A DNA stretch of 64,000 nucleotides, from positions 310,001 to 374,000 of the forward strand of contig JAJGRE010000004.1 of the NCBI GenBank assembly GCA_021083345.1, given 5' to 3'. This stretch comes from Calditrichales bacterium MX18-03 (GTDB taxonomy: Bacteria; Bacillota; Clostridia; Lutisporales; Lutisporaceae). Shown piece after piece: positions 8,656-16,724 of the stretch (positions are counted from its first letter, which is position 1; each line of letters starts with the position of its first letter). The position numbers and the translations under genes are program-made. The notes under the pieces are model-generated. The model saw nothing but the letters and a program-made list of their open reading frames with translations, was not told where the DNA came from and made no database searches.

Positions 8656-10447
8656 GATTCTCCTCCTCCACTGCAGGAATTCGAATGGTTACTACCGTTC
8701 CTTCCCCTGTCCCGCTCCTAATCTCCATCGGATCGGATATGTTATAGAAAATAGAAAGCCGCTGCTTGGCGCTGTATAGCCCGAACCCACTTTTGTTTGC
8801 CGTTGTCCTGCTGCTTAATACCTCTTTGATCCTCTCTGCCGTCATGCCTACCCCATCGTCCTGAACCTTGAATACCAGCAGCTCACCCTGCTTGCTGCCA
8901 TGAATCTGCAGGCTCCCTCTCCCTTTCTTGCTTCGCAGGCCGTGATGGACAGCATTCTCCACGATAGGCTGCAGAACCAGCTTTAATATCTTGTAACCGA
9001 GTATCTCGTCGGCTATATCATAGGTCACCTGATATTTGCCGTTGTACCGGATGTCAAGAATGGCCAGATAGCTTTTGATACAGCTGATTTCTTCGGCTAC
9101 CGTAATGGTCTCTTTCCCGCTGCTCAGGCTGGTCCGGTAAAAACTTCCAAGGCTTTGGGTCAGCGTATAAGCGTTCTTGCTATCCCCAATCAGTGATAAG
9201 GCACTTATGGCATCCAGTGTATTGTATAGAAAATGCGGACTGATCTGTGCTTGTATCAGGTTCAGCTCATTTTTTCGGATGATCCGTTCCTCTTCCTTTA
9301 CTTTGATGATCAACTTCTCGATTTCCACCACCATCCGGTTATAAACCCTTTTCAATTGGACGATCTCATCCTCCCGCCTTTCTGCTTCTGCCGGCATGGT
9401 GATAAAATTCCCTTGCTCCGCTTTTTTCATATAGTGCTGCATCCGGATCAGAGGTTGGGTAATAAGCCTGGATATGTACAAAGCACTGATAGAAAAAAGA
9501 ATGAAATTGATCAGAACAATGGCAATGATGACATAACTCATGACATTGATCCCTTTGTACAGCTCATGGATCGGTATAATGCCGACTATTTTCCAGTCGG
9601 CGTATTTGGAAGAAATAAAGCTCACAATGACCTTGTTGTCTCCCAGCTTCTTAATGATATACCCCTGTTCCTGCTTCAGGAGCGGCGTAAGCTCTTCCTC
9701 AAAGGGGTTATCCTCTGAACCCGGACGAACAACATACTTCCCGTTGCTGTCTATGATAAAAAATTGAGAGTTGTATTTTTTCCCCACATCCTCAAATTCA
9801 GTTTGTATTGTGCTTTCGTTGACGTTGACGACCAGGGTCGCCAGCTTGTCCATGGTGTTGATGTCGTTGACGATTCTGGCCAGAGATATATAGTTTTCTG
9901 GCGTGCCCCCCAGCAGGATGCCGCCGCTGTTTACAAACCACATGCCTCCGCCCTCCAGTGCCGCTATTTTCTTATAGATCGGCAAATCTTCTATCCTCTT
10001 GGCAGACAATGCCTTCAAAAGCGTCTTGCCCATGGCATACCGGTTGCTGTAGTTATCAAAAAGGTAAACAGAGGAAATATAGTTTCCGGAGGTGATCATA
10101 CTGGATAAATACTTGTTGAAAACAAGCTGTACATCCACGTCAACATTATCGGAACTGATGCTCCTCAATGCTTCCTGAACGGTTCTGTCAAAGAAGATCA
10201 GGTTTGAGAAATGCTCCACATCCTCAAGTATGAACTCAACATTTTTATCAATGGCATGCAGCGTCTGCATGGAGTTGGAGCTGATCTCATTCTCTACCAC
10301 CTTGACAGTAAGTGTATTGTAAAGAAAGTAGCTGAAGGAAAGGGATAAGACAAAAATCACCAGATAGATGGTGTTGATTTTAGCTCTTATATCCAGTTTG
10401 AAGTATTTATCCACCAGCTTTTGGTGAAGACCTGTCTTGTTTTGCAC
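8645..10447 (-). CDS. Sensor histidine kinase, YesM type
   Basis: A 600-residue membrane kinase. An N-terminal helix (about 25-47) precedes an extracellular sensor domain of about 250 residues and a second helix near 300-320. Then come HAMP, the His_kinase signature QISPHFLYNTLDAISAL with the phospho-histidine, and a GHKL ATPase (VENAVHHGL, DDGVGM, GFGLYSAKQRL). Start is GTG at 10447, seven bases after GGAGGTG. It is paired with the overlapping AraC-type regulator and probably senses an extracellular sugar, directly or through the binding protein. Confidence 0.93.
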   Translation of the reverse strand: MQNKTGLHQKLVDKYFKLDIRAKINTIYLVIFVLSLSFSYFLYNTLTVKVVENEISSNSMQTLHAIDKNVEFILEDVEHFSNLIFFDRTVQEALRSISSDNVDVDVQLVFNKYLSSMITSGNYISSVYLFDNYSNRYAMGKTLLKALSAKRIEDLPIYKKIAALEGGGMWFVNSGGILLGGTPENYISLARIVNDINTMDKLATLVVNVNESTIQTEFEDVGKKYNSQFFIIDSNGKYVVRPGSEDNPFEEELTPLLKQEQGYIIKKLGDNKVIVSFISSKYADWKIVGIIPIHELYKGINVMSYVIIAIVLINFILFSISALYISRLITQPLIRMQHYMKKAEQGNFITMPAEAERREDEIVQLKRVYNRMVVEIEKLIIKVKEEERIIRKNELNLIQAQISPHFLYNTLDAISALSLIGDSKNAYTLTQSLGSFYRTSLSSGKETITVAEEISCIKSYLAILDIRYNGKYQVTYDIADEILGYKILKLVLQPIVENAVHHGLRSKKGRGSLQIHGSKQGELLVFKVQDDGVGMTAERIKEVLSSRTTANKSGFGLYSAKQRLSIFYNISDPMEIRSGTGEGTVVTIRIPAVEEENHEG

Positions 10448-10564
10448 GAATTTACACCTCCGTCTATATAAAATACCCGGCTTTCCGACTTTACTTCCTT
10501 ATATTGCTAATATACCATCGGAACTACTTTTTTTAAAGCTGCAAATATTGCCGCATCATGCAAA

Positions 10565-10595
10565 TGAAAAAGCAGGAGCATTTACTAACTCCTGC
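10565..10595 (-). terminator. Rho-independent terminator of the KASIII-like gene
   Basis: On the minus strand GCAGGAG and CTCCTGC pair around a 10-base loop and are followed by TTTTTC. It lies 15 bases after the stop codon of the KASIII-like gene. Confidence 0.8.
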
Positions 10596-10610
10596 CTCAT
10601 ATTTCATACA

Positions 10611-11627
10611 CTACCACTTAATGACTGTTCCGCCCCACGAATAGCCGATTCCGAAGCCGACTGCCAGAATATTGTCTCCTTTTTTAAGCCGTCCCTCTGC
10701 CTCGGCCTGTCGCAGTGCGATGGGAATTGTAGCACTAACTGTATTGCCGGTATCCTTCATATTGATATTAAACCGTTCCTGCTTCAACCCCAGGCAATCC
10801 CTCAGGCTTTCCAGCATTTGCCGGCTGGCTTGATGGAATACGCAAAGGTCAATGTCTTCCTTGGCCAGTGCGTTTTTCTTCAGGACGCTGTCAACCAGCT
10901 CCGGCATCATGCTCGAGAAGTATTTGAACAGTTCAGGGCCATTCATGTAAAGGTTGTTCTGGGACCGGTAATTGCCAAATTTGTCTATGGACGCTTCCCC
11001 GGTTTCACTGCTTCTCGGCTGCCTCATCCCCCCTGCCGGTATAACCAGGTTTCCTATACCGCTGCCATCCGTACCGAATGTGAATCTACCGATCCCGCCT
11101 TCCCCTTGCTCGCTGCCCCTTACCAGAACAGCCGCCGCTCCATCGCCGAAAATAGGCCTGGTGGATTTGTCTAAGGGATGAACATGCTTCGAGTAGGTAT
11201 CTGCCAGGATTAGCAATACATTTTTCGCATCGCCTGCGTGAATAAGCGATTTTGCAAGCGCCAAGCCATAGATGAATCCAGAGCAGCCCAGATTGTAGTC
11301 CAGGGCTCCGCAGCTTTTGGGCAACCCAAGCCTATCCTGTACGATACATGCGGTTGTTGGGGCCAGGTAATCCGGGCTCTGGGTGCACAAGATCAGAAAA
11401 TCGATCTCTTGGGATGTAATGCCATTCTTTTCAAAGAGCCTCAAGGCTGCCTTGACAGCCAGGTCTGAGACAAGCTCCTCCGAGGCAGCAATATGCCTTT
11501 GTTCTACGCCTAGCTTTGTCAGGAGCTTATCTGTTTTGGGGTTGTCTCCGAAGGTCCGGCGTAATTCCTCATTATCCAGCCTTTGCTCCGGCAAATAGTA
11601 TTCAATTGCATCTATATATGGATTCAA
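10611..11627 (-). CDS. 3-oxoacyl-ACP synthase III-like (KASIII, FabH family) enzyme
   Basis: A thiolase-fold enzyme of about 338 residues. The full Cys-His-Asn triad is visible: Cys in NLGCSGF (about residue 115), His in CVFHQASRQM and Asn in DTGNTVSATIP. The family condenses an acyl-CoA with malonyl-ACP or makes related acyl transfers. It stands alone, away from any fab cluster, so it may serve a specialised acyl chain rather than bulk fatty acid synthesis. Two TTG starts are possible: 11657, and 11627, which has GGTGA seven bases upstream and is preferred. It is divergent from the sigma-factor gene. Confidence 0.88.
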   Translation of the reverse strand: MNPYIDAIEYYLPEQRLDNEELRRTFGDNPKTDKLLTKLGVEQRHIAASEELVSDLAVKAALRLFEKNGITSQEIDFLILCTQSPDYLAPTTACIVQDRLGLPKSCGALDYNLGCSGFIYGLALAKSLIHAGDAKNVLLILADTYSKHVHPLDKSTRPIFGDGAAAVLVRGSEQGEGGIGRFTFGTDGSGIGNLVIPAGGMRQPRSSETGEASIDKFGNYRSQNNLYMNGPELFKYFSSMMPELVDSVLKKNALAKEDIDLCVFHQASRQMLESLRDCLGLKQERFNINMKDTGNTVSATIPIALRQAEAEGRLKKGDNILAVGFGIGYSWGGTVIKW

Positions 11628-11778
11628 TATCCCTTCACCGCCTCTTCTTATTCTCAATCCGGTTTCTGTTGATTAAAGTTGATTATACCCCTCTCCCTAT
11701 CTTGAGTCAATGAAAATTATTACTTGGTTATAATATCAGGTGCTAATTCATGCGCATCAGCATGACTTCGGGCGTTTA

Positions 11779-11807
11779 TTGCCTGTTTTCCCATTTTTCT
11801 ATATACT
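11779..11807 (+). promoter_or_regulatory. Promoter of the ECF sigma gene
   Basis: A TTGCCT -35 and TATACT -10 are separated by exactly 17 bases, about 38 bases before the sigma-factor start. It fits a housekeeping promoter. Confidence 0.55.
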
Positions 11808-11844
11808 TATACTATACAGCCAGTAAGAATTTGGAGATGAGTGT

Positions 11845-12639
11845 ATGGAAAACACGGCTATTGGTTTTGAGGAAGCCTATAAAGGGTATTTTGAGAAGCT
11901 TTACCGGGTAGCATTCCGCATTACCGGAAACAAGGAGGATGCTGAGGATGCCCTGCAAGAGGCCTATATCAATGCATTCAAGGGCTTCACAGGCTTCAGC
12001 GGGAAAAGCAGCCTCAGCACCTGGTTGTACAGAATAACGGTAAACAGTTCACTCCGCTTCATAAAGAAACGGAACAGCTTTCCGGTAGCCAGATTTGCTG
12101 CCGATGCAGGTCTGTCGGAGGCAGGCTTCTTTGAAAGCCTGAAAGCTGTAGAGCAGGTTGAAGATGCTGTGCTAGCGGCAGATATCCGTGAAAGCTGCCT
12201 GCAGATGTTTATCGAATGCATGCCCAAAAAGCAGCGGATCACCTTTGTTCTCAAGGTTCTCATGCAGCTATCTGTTTCTGAAGTGGCTTCTATTATGGAT
12301 ATTTCAGAAAGCGCAGTCAAGACAAATGTTTACCGAGCCCGGCAGCTGATGAAGGAACACCTGGAGGGCAAATGCTCTTTGATTCGCCCCGACAATCCCT
12401 GCAATTGCAAGCTTTGGACCAGCTATGCCATAAAATACGGCAGAAGAGCCTATATCCCCAGCTTGAAGCCGGTGAATGAGCTGGGACTTGATTACCGGTC
12501 TATTTTTGAATCTGAGCTCAGTTTCCTCAGCAAGCTGGTGCAGTTGTATGACAATCAGCCTCAGTACATGTCTGGGGAGGCATTCATCATAAGAATGAAA
12601 GAACTGATGGCCAAGGGCTCTGTAAAATTGCTGGATTAA
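11845..12639 (+). CDS. ECF-type RNA polymerase sigma factor with Cys-containing C-terminal extension
   Basis: 264 residues. Sigma region 2 covers about 12-80 (DAEDALQEAYINAFKGF; SLSTWLYRITVNS) and region 4 about 118-170, with a helix-turn-helix at LSVSEVASIMDISESAVKTN. About 90 residues follow, beginning with a CSLIRPDNPCNC cluster that could bind metal. No anti-sigma gene is adjacent, so the extension could be the regulatory part; this is inference. The start has GGAG seven to ten bases upstream. The next genes on this strand are two very small ORFs with their own promoter. Confidence 0.9.
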   Translation: MENTAIGFEEAYKGYFEKLYRVAFRITGNKEDAEDALQEAYINAFKGFTGFSGKSSLSTWLYRITVNSSLRFIKKRNSFPVARFAADAGLSEAGFFESLKAVEQVEDAVLAADIRESCLQMFIECMPKKQRITFVLKVLMQLSVSEVASIMDISESAVKTNVYRARQLMKEHLEGKCSLIRPDNPCNCKLWTSYAIKYGRRAYIPSLKPVNELGLDYRSIFESELSFLSKLVQLYDNQPQYMSGEAFIIRMKELMAKGSVKLLD

Positions 12640-12718
12640 TCCATCCAAGCCGCGTATTTCCATACTTCTTAAAAAAGTAGAGGCCTTGCTTTTTAATTGC
12701 CTAAATTGTCTGAACTAT

Positions 12719-12747
12719 TTGACTTTTCGCCTCAAAGCGCGTATATT
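12719..12747 (+). promoter_or_regulatory. Promoter of the 39-residue ORF
   Basis: TTGACT and TATATT are separated by 17 bases, about 38 bases before the small ORF start. A near-consensus housekeeping promoter. Confidence 0.6.
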
Positions 12748-12784
12748 ATGAAATATACTTAATCGCTCAGAAGGAGGTGAGAAC

Positions 12785-12904
12785 ATGAAAGACAATTATA
12801 TCGCATACAATCTTAACTATTTCGGAGAAGGCTTGGACGACATCGACACACCGGCAATGAGGAAGCTGAAAAACGACATAAAAAAATCCTCTACTGAAAA
12901 ATAA
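12785..12904 (+). CDS. Small 39-residue protein of unknown function
   Basis: An ATG at 12785 follows a near-perfect AAGGAGGTGA at ideal spacing and has its own promoter, so translation is very likely although the product is short. The peptide is polar, with an acidic middle (GEGLDDID) and a lysine-rich end, and has no hydrophobic segment or signal peptide. Its last nine codons are the left arm of a 26-bp perfect hairpin, and the TAA stop is the last triplet of the loop. I do not recognise the family. It could be a regulatory leader for the membrane ORF that starts in the right arm. Confidence 0.6.
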   Translation: MKDNYIAYNLNYFGEGLDDIDTPAMRKLKNDIKKSSTEK

Positions 12905-12930
12905 GTAGAGGATTTTTTTATGTCGTTTTT
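12869..12930 (+). terminator. 26-bp perfect hairpin spanning a stop codon and the next start codon
   Basis: Arms 12869-12894 and 12905-12930 are perfectly complementary around a 10-base loop, and the right arm ends in a T run. It can act as a terminator. The stop codon of the upstream small ORF (12902-12904) is the end of the loop, and the ATG of the next ORF (12920) lies inside the right arm, where folding would hide it. Confidence 0.75.
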
Positions 12931-13123
12931 TATATCTGCAATTTTCCTGTTCTTTATACTCTTTTCATTTTTGCCAAGTAGTATAATGAAACTGAAAAAA
13001 GGCAGGAAACAGGAGGCGCTAAACCAGTTCTATGCCATCATAAAGCAAAGTATGTCCAGGAACAGCCTTCTATATAAACAAGCACAAGACCGGATCTATT
13101 CCGTCAAACATGAAATGAAATAA
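12920..13123 (+). CDS. Possible small membrane protein (67 residues)
   Basis: Residues 2-22 form a strongly hydrophobic helix (FFISAIFLFFILFSFLP). A basic, helical cytoplasmic tail of about 45 residues follows. The ATG has no Shine-Dalgarno sequence and lies in the right arm of the large hairpin; a later in-frame ATG at codon 23 would give only the tail. The 3' end overlaps the convergent MBL gene by 28 bases. The composition looks protein-like, but translation is uncertain. No family recognised. Confidence 0.4.
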   Translation: MSFFISAIFLFFILFSFLPSSIMKLKKGRKQEALNQFYAIIKQSMSRNSLLYKQAQDRIYSVKHEMK

Positions 13124-14094
13124 TAGAGAATACCGTCACTGCAGCGCTTTCCAGCTTTTCCTTCATAGACCAGGTGCTCCAGGTGCGACATGGCTTCTCC
13201 GGCTGCAAACCATTTCTGGGACCTGGGGAAGTCCTGCCATCCTGCTGCCTTCAAATCCCAATGCATGCGCGCAGCAATCTCTTTGACTGTTTTTTCGCCT
13301 GTTTTCAATATCTCCAGTATTTCCTGAAGCCGCCTCTGATGATGCTCCAGCAGCTCATTGATCCGCCGCCTGTGGTCGCGGACGATGTTACGGTGTGCTG
13401 TAAACAGGTAGTCAACCTGGAATGCAGCTACTTTCTTCAAGCTTTCAAAATAGACCGCCAGTATATCCCGGTCAAAGCCCCAAAAAGCGATGTTGGGTGT
13501 AATCCTGTCCAAAATGTGGTCCCCGCAGAAAAACAACTTGTGTTTTCGCTCATAGAGACCGATATGTCCGGGCGTGTGCCCTGGAATATCTATGACTTCA
13601 AAGCAGTATTCCCCCACCCTTAAGATATCCCCTTCATCCAGAAGCTTGAATGGGACAGGCCCCTTGGGGCAATACCGGTAGCCCGGATGATCTTCCAAGG
13701 ACACTTGGTCCTGTATAAGGTCAAAGCTGACCTTATAGCCCTCGAATACCTCCCAGTAGGCCCTACCCGCCATTTCATTGACCATCGCGCCGTCAATTCT
13801 TCCCGCATAGACCGGAATCCCCTCATTATTCAAAGCTGCAGCCAAGCCTGAATGGTCGGAATGCAAATGTGTAATCAGCAGGGCTGTTTTTGTCATGTCC
13901 AGCCCCAGCGCAAGGATTCCTTCCATAAGTGCTTCCTTGCACGGTTCGGTATTGAAGCCGGTATCAACAATCAGGTTACCACCGCCGTCACTTTCTGCTT
14001 CTCCTTTTATAACATAGCAGTTGACTGCTTTTAGAGGGTTCCCTGCCAGGGGAATCTCCTGGAGAAAGATATTTCTATACACTTCCTGTATCAT
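13096..14094 (-). CDS. Metallo-beta-lactamase-fold hydrolase with C-terminal winged helix
   Basis: 332 residues. Zinc-binding motifs: THLHSDHSG, the HTPGHIGLY histidine, FCGDHI and a late TAHR histidine. A C-terminal segment of about 100 residues looks like the winged-helix tail of LACTB2-type proteins. These are cytoplasmic hydrolases of thioesters, phosphodiesters or related bonds; the substrate is unknown. Its ATG overlaps the stop of the upstream SagB-type gene by four bases, so the two are coupled. Confidence 0.85.
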   Translation of the reverse strand: MIQEVYRNIFLQEIPLAGNPLKAVNCYVIKGEAESDGGGNLIVDTGFNTEPCKEALMEGILALGLDMTKTALLITHLHSDHSGLAAALNNEGIPVYAGRIDGAMVNEMAGRAYWEVFEGYKVSFDLIQDQVSLEDHPGYRYCPKGPVPFKLLDEGDILRVGEYCFEVIDIPGHTPGHIGLYERKHKLFFCGDHILDRITPNIAFWGFDRDILAVYFESLKKVAAFQVDYLFTAHRNIVRDHRRRINELLEHHQRRLQEILEILKTGEKTVKEIAARMHWDLKAAGWQDFPRSQKWFAAGEAMSHLEHLVYEGKAGKRCSDGILYYFISCLTE

Positions 14095-14846
14095 TTTTTC
14101 CCTACCGTACCGACATAGACGACGAATTCCTTTTCTCCATCCAATCCCATGAGCGCACTCAGTTTCAAATCCTCATATGCTGCAATGGCACAAACACCAC
14201 AACCTATGGATTCCGCTGCCAGATACAGGTTCTGGCATACATGCCCGGCATCCAGATGGATATAGCGGTATCCTCTATCTCCATACCGCCATGTTGTCCT
14301 GTAAATATCAGCTGTCCAGATGAAGGTTGCCGCACTTGTTTTTACAAACGACTGTCTGAGGCAAGCCCTTGCTATCTGTCCTCCGATTTCAGGCTCCAGC
14401 GTCATCTCAACCAGCATGTGCTTTGTCGCTATATACCTGTATAGGCCCTGTGCCAGACCTTCCACATTATTCGCCAGGATATAGGTTTCAAAGGGGTGCC
14501 GCGCTCCGGCTGACGGTACTGTCCGCAGCGTTCTGACAACCCGCCCGCTCTCTCCTTCCGCCTGAAGCTGGGATTTTATCCCCTGCGTGCACCACAGCAA
14601 ATAGGACAGCTCCTGGAGGCTTAACGCAGCCTTTTTATATTTTCTGACACTCTTTCGCTCCTCTATCAGTTCCCTCAGGTCCACTTTATCAGTCTTCAAC
14701 AAATTGGCAGGCGGCAGTTCAATACATACCCTGCTGTGGTCATACGCTTTTTCCACAGGGGGCTGCGTTATACCTTTTTCCTGATCCGAGTCCTCCATAT
14801 GCTCATATCTTGTCCTCTCCATAAACAGTTTTCCAATGTCTTTCAT
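14091..14846 (-). CDS. SagB-type nitroreductase-fold dehydrogenase
   Basis: 251 residues of the FMN-dependent nitroreductase superfamily. Landmarks are EERKSVRKYKK, LSYLLWCTQGI, the TVPSAGARHPFETYIL flavin segment and HLDAGHVCQNLYLAAESIG. This pattern is that of SagB-type dehydrogenases, some of which oxidise azolines in peptide natural products. No precursor peptide, cyclodehydratase or exporter is nearby, so a peptide-maturation role is not supported; a stand-alone oxidoreductase is as likely. Four-base overlap with the MBL-fold gene. Confidence 0.85.
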   Translation of the reverse strand: MKDIGKLFMERTRYEHMEDSDQEKGITQPPVEKAYDHSRVCIELPPANLLKTDKVDLRELIEERKSVRKYKKAALSLQELSYLLWCTQGIKSQLQAEGESGRVVRTLRTVPSAGARHPFETYILANNVEGLAQGLYRYIATKHMLVEMTLEPEIGGQIARACLRQSFVKTSAATFIWTADIYRTTWRYGDRGYRYIHLDAGHVCQNLYLAAESIGCGVCAIAAYEDLKLSALMGLDGEKEFVVYVGTVGKK

Positions 14847-14897
14847 CTATATCCATCCTTTCATTCATGTCATCCGGTTGAAAAAAAGCGGCTTACT

Positions 14898-16514
14898 CTA
14901 CAGCCGCATCGCACGGACCTGGTTGCGTCCATTTTCCTTTGCCGTATAAAGCTGCTTGTCTGCCGCTTCTATCAGGTCAAGCATGTTATCTTTCCGGGAC
15001 GGCTTTTGTACCGCTACTCCTAGGCTTATCGTGACAAAAGGCGAAGCCGGAGAATAGGCATGGCTGATCTGCTGCTGCTCCAAATGCTTTCTGATGCCTT
15101 CCGCTCTGACTTTGGCATGCTCAAAATCGGCATCAGGCAGAATCATCACAAATTCCTCTCCGCCGTATCTTGCTATAAAATCGCCAGGGTGAAGCATGTC
15201 GGACAGAATTCCGGCTATCCTACGCAGGCAGTTGTCCCCCTCCAGGTGTCCATATCCGTCGTTATACCGTTTGAAATAGTCGATATCTGCCAGGAGTACA
15301 GCCAGCGGCTTGCCTTCACATTGGCACCGGCTCCACTCCCGTTCCATGACATCGTTGAAAACCCTGCGGTTGGGGATTTCCGTCAGCTCATCAATGGAAG
15401 ACAGCCGCTTAAGCTCAATATTGGTCAGGCGATAGATTTCCGCTTCCTTCCGGAGCTGATCCATCTTGAAATCCATGGTGATCAGCTTGAGTTTTTCCTC
15501 CAGCTTTTCCGTGGTTACCTGTCTCTCAACGGCATAATACGCTTTGTAATGGATAAGCGCCCCCTCGAAATCTCCCAGTGCTTCATAGTATTGGGATAGC
15601 GCAATGTGAACCCTACAGAGCATTTTATCAGCAGACATCTCTTGGGCAAGCTGCAGTGCTTTATCCAAATAGGTTTTTCCCTCCTGCTGCTTTTTTATGC
15701 CCATATGATAGTTTCCAAGATTAATCAGCACATCTATCTGAAAAAATCGATTCTCACACGCCTGCAGAATGGACAGCGCGTCCATATAACATACCAGCGC
15801 CTGATGGGGCCTGTCCAGCTTTTCGTAAACTTCACCCAGCTTGTTGAGGGCTTCTCCCTCACAGATCCTATCACCGATCAAACTGCTGATATCCAGGCTT
15901 TTCTGGTAATGCGCCATCGCTTCCTGGTTTTTATTCAGGCTGTTGTGAATATGCCCGATATTCATATGGATGGCGCTGATGTTCTGCTTGTTGTCAATGA
16001 TCTCGCTAATTTCCAATGCTTTGAAATAGCACGTCAGTGCATCATCATGTTTCTCCATCTCACGGTGTATCTCTCCGATGTTGTTCAGGACTGACGCCTG
16101 AAGCGCTCCATGCTGCAGCGAAACAGCGAGCTCCAGGCTTTCTTCGAAGTGCTCCAGGGCTTGTTCATACCGGCCGAAATAGAAATAGTTGATTCCCAGC
16201 AGGTTCAACGCTCTCATTTGACCTTCCAGGTGCCCCAGGTTCCTGAACCGTTTCAGGGACTCCGCCAATTGCGGCATGCTGCCGGTGTAGTCTGAAAGGC
16301 TTCTGTTGGCATAGGCCAGCATCAGTAAGCTTTGAGCTATTCCAAAATCATAGCCCAGTTCTTTGGAGAGTGCCAGTGCCTGCTGCCCCACCTCCAGCGC
16401 CCGCTTGGGACTATCTATGACAACTGCTTTTGAAAGCTGGTTCAAAAGATCGACCTTTTGTTCACCTGCCGCACCGGCTATACGATCTTCCATTTCCCGA
16501 ATCATTGAATCCAT
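14898..16514 (-). CDS. TPR-repeat diguanylate cyclase (GGDEF)
   Basis: 538 residues from an ATG at 16514 (GGAGGAG upstream). Roughly residues 10-340 are tandem tetratricopeptide repeats, e.g. ASVLNNIGEIHREMEKHDDA. A coiled coil leads into a GGDEF domain (about 385-535) with active-site GGEEF, predicted to make cyclic di-GMP from two GTP. The position of the inhibitory RxxD site reads HPGD, so product inhibition is probably lost. There is no membrane segment; the TPR region may bind a peptide or partner protein. It appears monocistronic. Confidence 0.9.
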   Translation of the reverse strand: MDSMIREMEDRIAGAAGEQKVDLLNQLSKAVVIDSPKRALEVGQQALALSKELGYDFGIAQSLLMLAYANRSLSDYTGSMPQLAESLKRFRNLGHLEGQMRALNLLGINYFYFGRYEQALEHFEESLELAVSLQHGALQASVLNNIGEIHREMEKHDDALTCYFKALEISEIIDNKQNISAIHMNIGHIHNSLNKNQEAMAHYQKSLDISSLIGDRICEGEALNKLGEVYEKLDRPHQALVCYMDALSILQACENRFFQIDVLINLGNYHMGIKKQQEGKTYLDKALQLAQEMSADKMLCRVHIALSQYYEALGDFEGALIHYKAYYAVERQVTTEKLEEKLKLITMDFKMDQLRKEAEIYRLTNIELKRLSSIDELTEIPNRRVFNDVMEREWSRCQCEGKPLAVLLADIDYFKRYNDGYGHLEGDNCLRRIAGILSDMLHPGDFIARYGGEEFVMILPDADFEHAKVRAEGIRKHLEQQQISHAYSPASPFVTISLGVAVQKPSRKDNMLDLIEAADKQLYTAKENGRNQVRAMRL

Positions 16515-16670
16515 GAGCACTCCTCCGCATATCGTAACCGCAATAAACGGTTTGGTATCAGCACTGTTTACTATTCTCTGGCTCAAACTAAAGCCTATCA
16601 ACATTTTCACTTATTTTTGCTGCTTCTGTCAAGTATTAGGCTGATGAACCGACTTTAATACCTTGGCAGC

Positions 16671-16696
16671 AAAAAAGCTGACACTGGCATGTCAGC
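16671..16696 (-). terminator. Rho-independent terminator of the peptidoglycan-binding gene
   Basis: On the minus strand GCTGACA and TGTCAGC pair around a 6-base loop and are followed directly by TTTTTT. Confidence 0.85.
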
Positions 16697-16724
16697 AATT
16701 CATTGATCCCTATTCTTTTATTCA

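Noticed and set aside
14091-14846. Thiazole/oxazole-modified peptide cluster around the SagB-type gene
   Set aside because: No precursor peptide, cyclodehydratase or exporter is adjacent; the only partner is an MBL-fold hydrolase.
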